A DNA stretch of 14,164 nt from Ruminococcaceae bacterium UBA1244 (GTDB taxonomy: Bacteria > Bacillota > Clostridia > Oscillospirales > Acutalibacteraceae): contig DBWG01000094.1 in NCBI GenBank assembly GCA_002308635.1, forward strand, positions 310-14,473, in the 5' to 3' direction. Within the stretch, counting starts at the first letter, position 1; each line of letters opens with the position of its first letter. The notes beneath the pieces are model-generated. The model did not search any database. It was given only the letters and a program-made list of their open reading frames with translations, and was not told the origin of the DNA. Of this stretch, positions 6,617 to 13,090 are shown piece by piece. Made by a program: the position numbers and the translations under genes.

Positions 6617-7792
6617 TTATTCGAGGAAGTTTACATACGGATCTGTCGAGAGGTTGTCGAGTGAATAAAGCACAAGCACTGCGTCTGCATTTTCCTCATC
6701 AGCAATATCAGACACCGCTTTTTTGTAGTATCTCAGATCGACCATTATTATCTTATGATAGTTTTGTGATAAGAACGGCACGATGGTATGACCGTAGGAG
6801 TCCTTTACTACAATGAGCGTTCCGTCCTTCACATTGTTGTTCACTATCTTTTCGCAGCCGTGAACGCCGTCAAGATAGACCTCGTATTTATCATTACGGT
6901 CAAGCTTGTCACGGAAGAAATAATCATTATTTTCCTTTTCGACATTGCCGCCTGATACTATCTGTACGCTGACAGAGCCGTCGGGCTGTTTTTCGTTGTG
7001 CCAGAGTTCAAGACTGTCAGGCTCAACGAACCACAGGGCTGCCCTTGCATAGGATGTACCGTAGAAGCCGCTGACCTCTTCCTTGTCAAAATCGTCCTCA
7101 GAAACAGGATCAAAGCCCATTTTCTTTCCAAGAAGCTTATAGCACTCATAAGCTCCTTTAGAAGTCCAGTGGTGGTCGGTCCTGTAATATAGCTGCTCTT
7201 CGTCCGAAAGCGATCTGAATGTATCTCTCAGATCAACAAAACCGACTTTGTCACCGACAGTATCAATCACACCGCCGATAAGCTCAAAATCCTTGTACTC
7301 CGGATGATTATACGGCAGCTTGCCGGTATTTACACTGCCCGATGAAGGAACTACCGTCATATAGACAGGGATATCGGAGCTTTCGGCATATTCCTTGATA
7401 TAGCCTGCATTTTCCATAAGCTTTGTGCCTCTTGTGGGCTTTGCAAAAAGATAGCCGTCAGAGCCAAGTGCAATGCAGTCGCTGTCGGTATATTTGCCGT
7501 CCTGACCCATAGATATCCCGTTATAGCCGTTCCTGCCGGAAATGAGCGCAAAATCGGCGTTCAGTCCGATAAAGAAATTTCTTGCAGGGGTATGATCGGA
7601 CATATATGTATCAAGACTTTTCTGGAAATCTCCGCTGAACAGCGTCTCCGCATTGAACTCAGGGAATTTTGCAAGCTCACGCTTTTCCTGCTGTGAAAAA
7701 TCCTCCTTCGGGAGAGCAATCCACAACACCATAAATGTGAATATAAACCCGCAGAACAAAAAGGAAGGCAGATATTTAAAAAGATTTTTCAT
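6617..7792 (-). CDS. DHHW-family protein (AlgJ-like SGNH O-acyltransferase partner of MBOAT)
   Basis: A 391-residue protein with one N-terminal membrane helix (about 8-27) and a large domain predicted outside the membrane. It has the family signature DHHW (206-209) in YYRTDHHWTSKGAY and a late VVKDSYGH motif (D331, S332, H335) that fits the catalytic Ser of AlgJ/AlgX-like enzymes. Proteins of this type take an acyl group passed across the membrane by an MBOAT partner and put it on a glycan; that this one does so is inference. It starts 15 bases after the MBOAT stop. The ATG at 7792 is preferred over the TTG at 7798 because GAGGAGGT is about 9 bases upstream, the right distance. Confidence 0.88.
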   Translation of the reverse strand: MKNLFKYLPSFLFCGFIFTFMVLWIALPKEDFSQQEKRELAKFPEFNAETLFSGDFQKSLDTYMSDHTPARNFFIGLNADFALISGRNGYNGISMGQDGKYTDSDCIALGSDGYLFAKPTRGTKLMENAGYIKEYAESSDIPVYMTVVPSSGSVNTGKLPYNHPEYKDFELIGGVIDTVGDKVGFVDLRDTFRSLSDEEQLYYRTDHHWTSKGAYECYKLLGKKMGFDPVSEDDFDKEEVSGFYGTSYARAALWFVEPDSLELWHNEKQPDGSVSVQIVSGGNVEKENNDYFFRDKLDRNDKYEVYLDGVHGCEKIVNNNVKDGTLIVVKDSYGHTIVPFLSQNYHKIIMVDLRYYKKAVSDIADEENADAVLVLYSLDNLSTDPYVNFLE

Positions 7793-7807
7793 TATCAACT
7801 GACCTCC

Positions 7808-9202
7808 TCAGAATTTAAAGTACAGGAACGGGTTGTATGCGCTGCTTGCAAGAGAAGCGGTACACAACAGCATTGCGAGTATGCAAAGTACGTTGTCTAT
7901 CACTAAAACGAGCGGCTTTGACTTTATCTTGTGATAAATAAAATTGAACAGCGGAGTTGAAATGAGCGCCGCAGCAAACAGAAGCGGCAGATATGCAAGT
8001 ATCACATTGACTATGTCTCCGCTCATCATAAAGCCCTCCGAACCGAAAAGCTTTGCTATGAACGCACCCATCTCTCCCATGTCCTCAAAATAGAACAGCA
8101 CCCATCCGAACACAAACAGGAATATCGCATATATGTGTCCGAAAACGGCGGGTATCTTATTGAGTACTTTGAGCATAAACGTCTTTTCGATGATAAGTAT
8201 TATACCGAAATATACGCCCCATAGAATAAAGTTCCAGCTTGCTCCGTGCCACAGTCCTGTCAGGAACCATACAACGCTCATGTTGATGATCTGACGGCCA
8301 AGTCCCTTTCTGTTTCCGCCGAGAGGGATATAAACATATTCCCTGAACCATGTGCCGAGAGAGATGTGCCATCTTCTCCAGAATTCCGTAATGCTTTTTG
8401 AGATATACGGATAGTTGAAGTTCTTCATAAACTCGAATCCGAACATCTCGCCAAGACCTATCGCCATGTCCGAATAACCGCTGAAATCAAAGTATATCTG
8501 GAAGGTGTAGGCAAGTATTCCGACCCATGATCCGAGTGCGCCTGCGGAATCGCTCTGGCGCACCATGCCCCAGAGAATGTCCATCTGATTTGCAAGAAGT
8601 ACCTTCTTTGACAGACCGATGAGGAACATCTTTACGCCTCTCGTGAACTGTTCAAGGCTTTCTCTGCGGTTCACGAGCTGTTCGGCAACGTCAGAATAGC
8701 GGACTATAGGTCCTGCGATAAGCTGCGGGAAAAGCGATACGTATGTACCGAAGCTTATGATATTCTTCTGCACCTTTACGGCGTTGCGGTAAACGTCTAT
8801 AGTATAGGACATTGTCTGGAATGTGTAGAATGAAATACCGATCGGAAGCGAGACCTGAAGCACAGGTATATCCACAAACGGAAGCACGAAATTGAGCGTT
8901 TCGCCGATGAATCCCACATACTTGAAGAAGCCCAAAAGACCAAGATTCAGGACTATAGCAATTATAAAAATAAGCTTCCTGATCCATTTTTTCTGGCGCT
9001 TTGCAGCTAAAAGGATACCCGCAATATAGTTTATCAGTACCGAAACAAGCATCAAAAGGACGAGCATCGGCTCGCCCCATGAATAGAATACCAGATCAAC
9101 GACAAAAAGCGTCAGGTTCCTGAAACGTCTCGGTGTAAGATAATACAGAATGAGTGTTATCGGAAGGAATACAAACAAAAATATAAAGCTTGAAAATACC
9201 AA
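7808..9202 (-). CDS. MBOAT-family O-acyltransferase (AlgI-like)
   Basis: A 464-residue polytopic membrane protein. The MBOAT hallmarks are clear: VFSSFIFLFVFLP at the start, LPIGISFYTFQTMSYTIDVYR, FPQLIAGPIVRY, FDFSGYSDMAIGL, FWRRWHISL (H279) and LTGLWHGASWNFILWG with the catalytic-type H319. AlgI-like members move acyl groups, usually acetyl from acetyl-CoA, across the membrane for O-acylation of extracellular polymers. The neighbouring DHHW gene is the expected partner. The start is TTG at 9202: GGTGGTGG sits 8 bases upstream, the translation from there matches the usual family N-terminus, and the first in-frame Met is around residue 46. The acceptor polymer is unknown. Confidence 0.94.
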   Translation of the reverse strand: MVFSSFIFLFVFLPITLILYYLTPRRFRNLTLFVVDLVFYSWGEPMLVLLMLVSVLINYIAGILLAAKRQKKWIRKLIFIIAIVLNLGLLGFFKYVGFIGETLNFVLPFVDIPVLQVSLPIGISFYTFQTMSYTIDVYRNAVKVQKNIISFGTYVSLFPQLIAGPIVRYSDVAEQLVNRRESLEQFTRGVKMFLIGLSKKVLLANQMDILWGMVRQSDSAGALGSWVGILAYTFQIYFDFSGYSDMAIGLGEMFGFEFMKNFNYPYISKSITEFWRRWHISLGTWFREYVYIPLGGNRKGLGRQIINMSVVWFLTGLWHGASWNFILWGVYFGIILIIEKTFMLKVLNKIPAVFGHIYAIFLFVFGWVLFYFEDMGEMGAFIAKLFGSEGFMMSGDIVNVILAYLPLLFAAALISTPLFNFIYHKIKSKPLVLVIDNVLCILAMLLCTASLASSAYNPFLYFKF

Positions 9203-9242
9203 AAAGTTCCACCACCGAATAAGCAGATTTTTTACTTCTTAA

Positions 9243-9806
9243 TTATGCTTCACCGTTGAAAATAGCTCTGATCTTGTCTGCATCAGCAGAAATGACAAGA
9301 GAAACCGTTCTGCCGTCTGTAATTACCTTTGCAGCCTCGATAACGGCTACCTGTTCGGGAGTGTAGTTCTTGATTACGTTGTATACCGATTCAAGGTGAT
9401 CCTTGAACTTCTGCTCGATAAACGCAACATCTTCATCCGTTTTTGCGGTGATATAGAGAAGCTGATCCTGAATAACGCCGTCAGTGCAGTACATTCCGGC
9501 AAAGTCCTCCATCTGGCTCTCTTCGATACCGAAGGTGCGCTTTATTCTCTTTACGGAGTAGTCGTTTGTTTCTGCGGGCATTGTGATCTGCTCCTTGACC
9601 TTTGCAAGAGCAGTATTCAGTGCGGAGACCTTGGCATCAGAAGTCTGTTCGGTTTTTGACTCTTCTGTTTTTGATTCTTCAACAGCCGAAGAAACTGCCG
9701 GAGCTTCGCTTTTTGATGATTTGCTGTCTGATGAACTGTCATCTCCGCAGGCGCAGAGTGTGAGTACGAGCATTGCCGCTGTAAGTGCGATAAAGATTTT
9801 TTTCAT
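9243..9806 (-). CDS. DUF4358-type lipoprotein
   Basis: A 187-residue secreted lipoprotein: MKKIF start, hydrophobic core, lipobox LCAC with C20 as the lipidated residue. A Ser/Glu/Lys-rich linker (about 22-60) leads to a compact domain of about 125 residues. The domain resembles DUF4358 (GVIQDQLLYITAKTDED, then a helix and NYTPEQVAVIEAAKVITDGRTVSLVISADA). The function of DUF4358 is not known to me; it recurs near DHHW and MBOAT genes in Clostridia, which fits this place. The ATG at 9806 is chosen over the GTG at 9815, because AAGGAAAG is too close to the GTG. It lies 108 bases downstream of the SGNH gene and 40 bases upstream of the MBOAT gene. Confidence 0.82.
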   Translation of the reverse strand: MKKIFIALTAAMLVLTLCACGDDSSSDSKSSKSEAPAVSSAVEESKTEESKTEQTSDAKVSALNTALAKVKEQITMPAETNDYSVKRIKRTFGIEESQMEDFAGMYCTDGVIQDQLLYITAKTDEDVAFIEQKFKDHLESVYNVIKNYTPEQVAVIEAAKVITDGRTVSLVISADADKIRAIFNGEA

Positions 9807-9824
9807 TTTGACCACTTTCCTTCC

Positions 9825-9839
9825 GGCGGAACTTCCGCC
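9825..9839 (-). other. Hairpin just upstream of the DUF4358 gene ribosome binding site
   Basis: The sequence GGCGGAAGTTCCGCC is a six-pair perfect stem with a three-base loop. It ends directly before GGAAGGAAAG, the ribosome binding site of the DUF4358 gene. It has no T-run, so it is not an intrinsic terminator. It may stabilise or process the mRNA, or tune translation. Confidence 0.5.
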
Positions 9840-9851
9840 AATATTTTTTAG

Positions 9852-9872
9852 TATGGAGTTTGGAGTGTGGAG
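9852..9872. repeat. Three heptamer repeats TNTGGAG in the intergenic gap
   Basis: On the plus strand TATGGAG, TTTGGAG and TGTGGAG stand in perfect tandem and are followed by TTAT. It is a low-complexity run within the 108-base gap between the second SGNH gene and the DUF4358 gene. Similar GGAGT-type runs occur dispersed between genes in various bacteria, to my recollection. Confidence 0.55.
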
Positions 9873-9914
9873 TTATTACAGATCCTGACTCAAAAACTCT
9901 TTGATTGTTTCTTT

Positions 9915-11012
9915 TTATCCTACATTGTGCTTGAGATAGTTTATCCAGACTCTGCATCCCTCATCCGAAAAATGCAGACCCATTGCTGTGGGATCGCCGC
10001 AGTATTCATAAACCAGATTGCCGTAGCCGTCATCGACTGCCGAAGCTACATCAAGATAGACATAGCCCCTCTCCTGACAGATCGGCTGTATCCTGCGGTT
10101 GAACTCTGCGATAGTCGTATTGTTAAGGTCACTGAGCTGTGAACCGTAGAGCATCGGAGTTACCGACTGGACATAGATAACAGCGTCAGGACAGGCATCC
10201 TCAATACGCTTTGTGATGATCTTCATACCGTCTACTGCGCCGTCAACGCCGTAAAGACCGATATCGTTCATGCCGAGCATGATGAATATTTTCTTTGCTC
10301 CCGTTGCCGCCGCACCCTGATCCACAAGATATTTTGTGCCGTTGTAGGACGGATGGACATTGTCAGGACGGTACAGATCCCACTGAGCGTTGTTATAACC
10401 GAGACTTCCGGCACAAAGGAACTTTGCATCACCCAGATCGTCATTGTAGTCGCAGAAATATGACAGCTTCAGCGTAACACTGTCGCCGATAAACACAGCG
10501 TCATCGAACCACTCAGACGAAACTTCATCACCCGTAAGCACCGGAGCAGGCTTAGGCTCACGTGATACCTCCGGCTGTGATTCCTCCTCAGATATTTCCT
10601 CTGATTCTTCCTCAGATATTTCCTCTGATTCTTCCTCAGATTCCGGCTCTGATACCGGTTCGGACTCGGAGCTTTCTTCAAGGCTTTCCTCAGACGGCTC
10701 AGATTCAGGTTCTGAGCTTTCCTCTTCGGATGATTCATCCGCACTGCTCTCTTCGGAGCTTTCTTTGGAATCCTCCTTACCGGATTCTTCCTTTTTGGAT
10801 TCCTCCTTTTTGGATTCTTCCTTTTTGGATTCCTCCTTTTTGGATTCCTCCTTTTTGGATTCCTCCTTCTTGGATTCCTCCTCCGGTTCATCGGCAGGAC
10901 CGGAAACAACCGGTACAACTGATTTTTCGCTGTCGGAACTGCCGCTGTCACCGCAGGCACAAAGCGTCAGTATAAGAGCCGTGATAAAAACAAAAGCAAA
11001 TACCTTTTTCAT
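9915..11012 (-). CDS. SGNH/GDSL-family hydrolase lipoprotein with Glu/Lys/Ser repeat stalk (copy 2)
   Basis: A 365-residue lipoprotein: signal peptide with lipobox LCAC (C20), a 120-residue stalk (about 42-160) made almost only of Glu, Ser, Lys and Pro, then a ~200-residue SGNH domain. SGNH marks: FIGDSVT with S178 (block I), CAGSLGYN (block II Gly), LGMNDIG with N249 (block III) and GLHFSDEGC with H347 (block V). The Asp expected three residues before that His is Met344. Such enzymes hydrolyse or transfer ester groups; here the substrate is inferred to be an acylated surface glycan. It is about 80% identical by eye to the next gene upstream over the catalytic domain. The second ATG (11012) has AAGGA about 9 bases upstream; the first ATG (11021) is too close to that site. 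Confidence 0.88.
   Translation of the reverse strand: MKKVFAFVFITALILTLCACGDSGSSDSEKSVVPVVSGPADEPEEESKKEESKKEESKKEESKKEESKKEESKKEESGKEDSKESSEESSADESSEEESSEPESEPSEESLEESSESEPVSEPESEEESEEISEEESEEISEEESQPEVSREPKPAPVLTGDEVSSEWFDDAVFIGDSVTLKLSYFCDYNDDLGDAKFLCAGSLGYNNAQWDLYRPDNVHPSYNGTKYLVDQGAAATGAKKIFIMLGMNDIGLYGVDGAVDGMKIITKRIEDACPDAVIYVQSVTPMLYGSQLSDLNNTTIAEFNRRIQPICQERGYVYLDVASAVDDGYGNLVYEYCGDPTAMGLHFSDEGCRVWINYLKHNVG
10585..10641. repeat. 24-bp tandem repeat, two full copies plus a partial
   Basis: Two identical 24-base units (10585-10608, 10609-10632) and a partial third copy lie within the stalk region of the SGNH lipoprotein gene and encode the SEEISEEE stretch. The unit is a multiple of three, so copy changes keep the frame. 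Confidence 0.8.
10782..10886. repeat. 15-bp coding minisatellite (about seven units)
   Basis: The plus-strand unit GGATTCCTCCTTTTT (or with CTTCC) is repeated in perfect phase at 10782, 10797, 10812, 10827, 10842 and 10857, with a diverged seventh at 10872. On the coding strand each unit gives the pentapeptide KKEES. Near-identity of neighbouring units suggests recent slippage or unequal exchange. Confidence 0.92.
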
Positions 11013-11027
11013 TTTTCCCATTCCTTA

Positions 11028-11873
11028 TCAGACTTTAAGAACATTTGCCTTGAGATAGTCTGCCCAGACCTTGCAGCCTTCATCCGAGAAGTGAAGTCCC
11101 ATTGCATCGGGGTCTCCGCAGTATTCATAAACAAGGTTTCCGCTGCCGTCATCCATTGCAGAGGCAACGTCAAGATATTTATATCCTCTCTCCTGACAGA
11201 TCGGCTTTACCTTTTCGTTGAATTCGGCGATAGTTGTATTGTTAAGGTCGGTAAGCTGTGAACCCTCAAGCATCGGTGTGACAGACTGAATATAGATAAC
11301 AGCATCCGGACAAGCCTTTTCTATTCTTTCGGTTATGATCTTCATTCCGTCAACAGCACCGTCAACACCATAAAGACCGATATCGTTCATGCCCAGCATG
11401 ATAAATATTTTCTTTGCACCGATAGCAGCCGCACCGTCATCAACAAGATACTTTGTACCGTTATATACGGGATGCACATTATCGGGCTTGTCATAATCCC
11501 ACTGTGCGTTATTATATCCAAGGCTGCCTGCACAAAGGAACTGTGCGTTTCCGAGATCATCATGGTCATCGCAGTAATATGACAGTTTCAGTGTAACGCT
11601 GTCGCCGATGAACACAGCGTCATCAAACCAGCTCGGGTCAACAGGTTCTGAAACATCTGCCGACACCTCAGCAGATACCTCAGAGGATTCTTCGGCTTTG
11701 CTCTCTTCAGCTTTGCTTTCTTCAGCTGTGCTTACATCAGCCGTACTTTCTTCCTTTGAAATGACAGCAGCTGATGATGAGCTTTCCTTTTTATCCTCGT
11801 TTTTTTCACCGCATCCGCCTGCCAGTGAAGCTGCAAGCAGAACGGCAGACAACAGCAACAATTTTACTTTCAA
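11028..11873 (-). CDS. SGNH/GDSL-family hydrolase lipoprotein (copy 1)
   Basis: A 281-residue probable lipoprotein: hydrophobic signal, SLAGGC with C21 as the lipid site (Ala at -3 is not ideal), a shorter Ser/Glu/Ala stalk (about 25-78) and an SGNH domain. Key positions: FIGDSVT with S92, LGMNDIG with N163, GLHFSDEGC with H261; the usual Asp before the His is Met258. The catalytic domain is nearly the same as in the next gene, so this is a tandem duplication whose stalks have diverged. It is first in the surface-modification run. The start is TTG at 11873: GGAGGT lies 8 bases upstream and no ATG is suitably placed before the signal peptide. The stop lies 15 bases before the next start. Confidence 0.87.
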   Translation of the reverse strand: MKVKLLLLSAVLLAASLAGGCGEKNEDKKESSSSAAVISKEESTADVSTAEESKAEESKAEESSEVSAEVSADVSEPVDPSWFDDAVFIGDSVTLKLSYYCDDHDDLGNAQFLCAGSLGYNNAQWDYDKPDNVHPVYNGTKYLVDDGAAAIGAKKIFIMLGMNDIGLYGVDGAVDGMKIITERIEKACPDAVIYIQSVTPMLEGSQLTDLNNTTIAEFNEKVKPICQERGYKYLDVASAMDDGSGNLVYEYCGDPDAMGLHFSDEGCKVWADYLKANVLKV

Positions 11874-11940
11874 TTTCTTCTACCTCCAATTTTAAGATAA
11901 GTGCATCCAAAGAATTTGACAACTTCTGACATACCCATAT

Positions 11941-11970
11941 ATTTTAACCCCAACAGGCTTTGATTGTCAA
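11941..11970 (-). promoter_or_regulatory. Sigma-A promoter for the SGNH-MBOAT-DHHW operon
   Basis: TTGACA (11970-11965), an 18-base spacer and TAAAAT (11946-11941); TTAAAA with a 17-base spacer is an equal reading. It leaves a leader of about 60 bases before the TTG start at 11873. No other strong promoter was seen down to 5704. Confidence 0.75.
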
Positions 11971-12055
11971 CACAATACTGTATATCATTCAAAAAAATAA
12001 TGGAAAAAAATCCGGATATTTTTGTTGATTCAGTCATCATGTCCCCAGAACGCAG

Positions 12056-12084
12056 AAAAAAGCGGTACAGAATACTGCACCGCT
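12056..12084 (-). terminator. Terminator of the dinJ-yafQ operon
   Basis: The RNA strand reads AGCGGTGCAG, loop TATT, CTGTACCGCT and then a run of T. It begins 8 bases after the toxin stop and isolates the pair from the next operon. Confidence 0.9.
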
Positions 12085-12091
12085 CTATTAT

Positions 12092-12370
12092 TCAGAACAA
12101 ATCGCTGTGTGTGCCGGTACGTATAAGCTCCAGTACCAACCTGTCTGAATAGACTTTATAAATCAAAAGCCAATCAGGTCTGATATGACATTCCCTCATA
12201 TTTTTATAGCTTCTTGAATTTTCCAATGCGTGATCTCTGTTTTTTTCGGGAAGCATCTGTTCATTTGCCAGCATGGTAATAATACTTGTCAATTCTTGTA
12301 TATCGCACCCTCGTTTTACAGCAAGCTTATAGTCTTTTTTGAATTGTCCCGTGAATTCTATTTTAAGCAT
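12092..12370 (-). CDS. yafQ: YafQ-family mRNA interferase toxin
   Basis: A 92-residue type II toxin of the RelE/ParE superfamily. YafQ cleaves mRNA at the ribosome. The family core is complete: RDHALENSRSYKNMRECHIRPDWLLIY, then LELIRTGTHSDLF at the C-terminus. The residues matching the YafQ active site are present: H47, H62, D66 and H88. The length equals that of E. coli YafQ. The start overlaps the last 8 bases of the antitoxin gene, and its ribosome binding site (GGAGG) lies within the antitoxin codons, so translation is coupled. With all catalytic residues kept, the toxin is probably functional. Confidence 0.94.
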   Translation of the reverse strand: MLKIEFTGQFKKDYKLAVKRGCDIQELTSIITMLANEQMLPEKNRDHALENSRSYKNMRECHIRPDWLLIYKVYSDRLVLELIRTGTHSDLF

Positions 12371-12629
12371 TGAGTGCCTCCATCAGATCATCTACATTAT
12401 CAAAAGGACCATATACATCGCTGCCGTTTTCTGCTGATTCCATTGCAGAAAGTGTAACATTATTCGGGATCTCTGCAGTAATCGTAAAAGGTATAGATTG
12501 ACTTCTAATTGATTGACAAAGAAAAATGTTTACAGCAGTTGAAAGATCCATTCCAAGCTTAGCAAACAATTCCTGCGCCTGCTTTTTTACATCTGCATCT
12601 ATACTGATATTTGTGCTTACCTTTGCCAT
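12363..12629 (-). CDS. dinJ: DinJ/RelB-family antitoxin
   Basis: An 88-residue antitoxin. The N-terminal half (about 3-50: VSTNISIDADVKKQAQELFAKLGMDLSTAVNIFL) is the ribbon-helix-helix DNA-binding dimer typical of DinJ. The acidic C-terminal half (VYGPFDNVDDLMEALNA) would wrap the YafQ toxin. The pair represses its own promoter in the known system, and a 20-bp palindrome plus a half-matching copy lie next to the -35 box here. AAGGAG stands 8 bases before the ATG at 12629. The gene ends within the toxin start. Confidence 0.93.
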   Translation of the reverse strand: MAKVSTNISIDADVKKQAQELFAKLGMDLSTAVNIFLCQSIRSQSIPFTITAEIPNNVTLSAMESAENGSDVYGPFDNVDDLMEALNA

Positions 12630-12658
12630 AGTATCAACTCCTTAATTTCATTATGAAT

Positions 12659-12687
12659 ATTATATATCATTGCCAAAGGTTTGTCAA
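12659..12687 (-). promoter_or_regulatory. Sigma-A promoter of dinJ-yafQ
   Basis: TTGACA (12687-12682), a 17-base spacer and TATAAT (12664-12659), about 30 bases before the antitoxin start. The -35 box touches the operator palindrome. Confidence 0.9.
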
Positions 12688-12724
12688 TATAATATGCGCA
12701 TATTATAACTATAATATGCGCATA
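12688..12724. promoter_or_regulatory. Palindromic operator of dinJ-yafQ (two sites)
   Basis: A perfect 20-bp palindrome TATAATATGCGCATATTATA lies at 12688-12707. A second copy of its left arm and core (ATAATATGCGCATA, 12711-12724) has its centre 22 bp away, about two helical turns. The site abuts the -35 box. This is the arrangement expected for cooperative binding by ribbon-helix-helix antitoxin-toxin complexes; that DinJ binds here is inference. Confidence 0.75.
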
Positions 12725-12755
12725 CTGTTCCTTATGTTTACGGGACGCAGGATTC

Positions 12756-12933
12756 TTATTTTTCAAATGATCTTATCCAATCAAGAATACTATCATATCC
12801 TGCTTCTCCGGAAGCAACTGCAAGTCCGAGATGTACAACAGCATCATCAGATGGTGAAACCGGCATCTCCGCCTGTTTCCTTTGCTATAAGCTGATGCAG
12901 CAGAAGTACTTTTTCCTGACTGAATTTTATCAT
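12756..12933 (-). pseudogene. doc: Decayed doc (Fic-fold death-on-curing toxin), internally deleted
   Basis: The first frame from the ATG at 12933 reads MIKFSQEKVLLLHQLIAKET, then GGDAGFTI and a stop (12847), matching the N-terminus of Doc-type toxins. In a shifted frame the same DNA goes on as SDDAVVHLGLAVASGEAGY, then DSILDWIRSFEK and a stop at 12756, matching a Doc C-terminus. About half of a normal ~125-residue Doc is missing, including the HPF...GN active-site motif that should phosphorylate EF-Tu. The gene therefore cannot make an active toxin. Its start overlaps the stop of the antitoxin remnant by four bases (ATGA), the coupling of an intact pair. Confidence 0.8.
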
Positions 12934-13070
12934 TTTGCCAGCTCCTCAAATGCTTTGAGATGATGTTGAACTTTTCTTCGTCATATTCTTCCTCAGACAG
13001 GTTAAGCATATACTCGATCACTTCTCCAATACGTTCTAATAATACTCTTTGCGTAATCTCTTTCGCTCAT
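12930..13070 (-). pseudogene. Frameshifted antitoxin-like remnant before doc
   Basis: From the ATG at 13070 the frame reads MSERDYAKSII and then loses phase. A second frame continues ERIGEVIEYMLNLSEEEYD, then EEKFNIIS. A third frame ends with KAFEELAK and TGA at 12930. If joined, this is a protein of about 47 residues placed where the doc antitoxin should be, 20 bases after queA. Two frame changes in so short a gene point to decay. I do not recognise its family with certainty; MSERDYAK-type starts are common in small Firmicutes antitoxins. Confidence 0.6.
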
Positions 13071-13090
13071 TTTTCCCACTTCTATTTTTT

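Noticed and set aside
10585..10886. Possible CRISPR-like direct repeats
   Set aside because: The units are 15 and 24 bp, directly tandem with no spacers, and encode an in-frame protein stalk.
10469..10960. Arg/Asn/Pro-rich minus-strand frame of 163 codons
   Set aside because: It is the shifted frame of the SGNH stalk repeats; repetitive DNA keeps several frames open.
10562..11058. Plus-strand frames of repeated SFLDS or WIPPF units
   Set aside because: They are antisense translations of the same 15-bp repeats, without ribosome binding sites.
11985..12050. ATCCGGAT palindrome flanked by A and T runs as a second terminator
   Set aside because: The palindrome leaves no loop and the stem would be mostly A/T; the real terminator is the adjacent hairpin at 12056-12084.
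12773..13021. 82-codon minus-strand frame
   Set aside because: It joins the middle of the antitoxin remnant to out-of-frame doc sequence; the meaningful peptides are in other frames.
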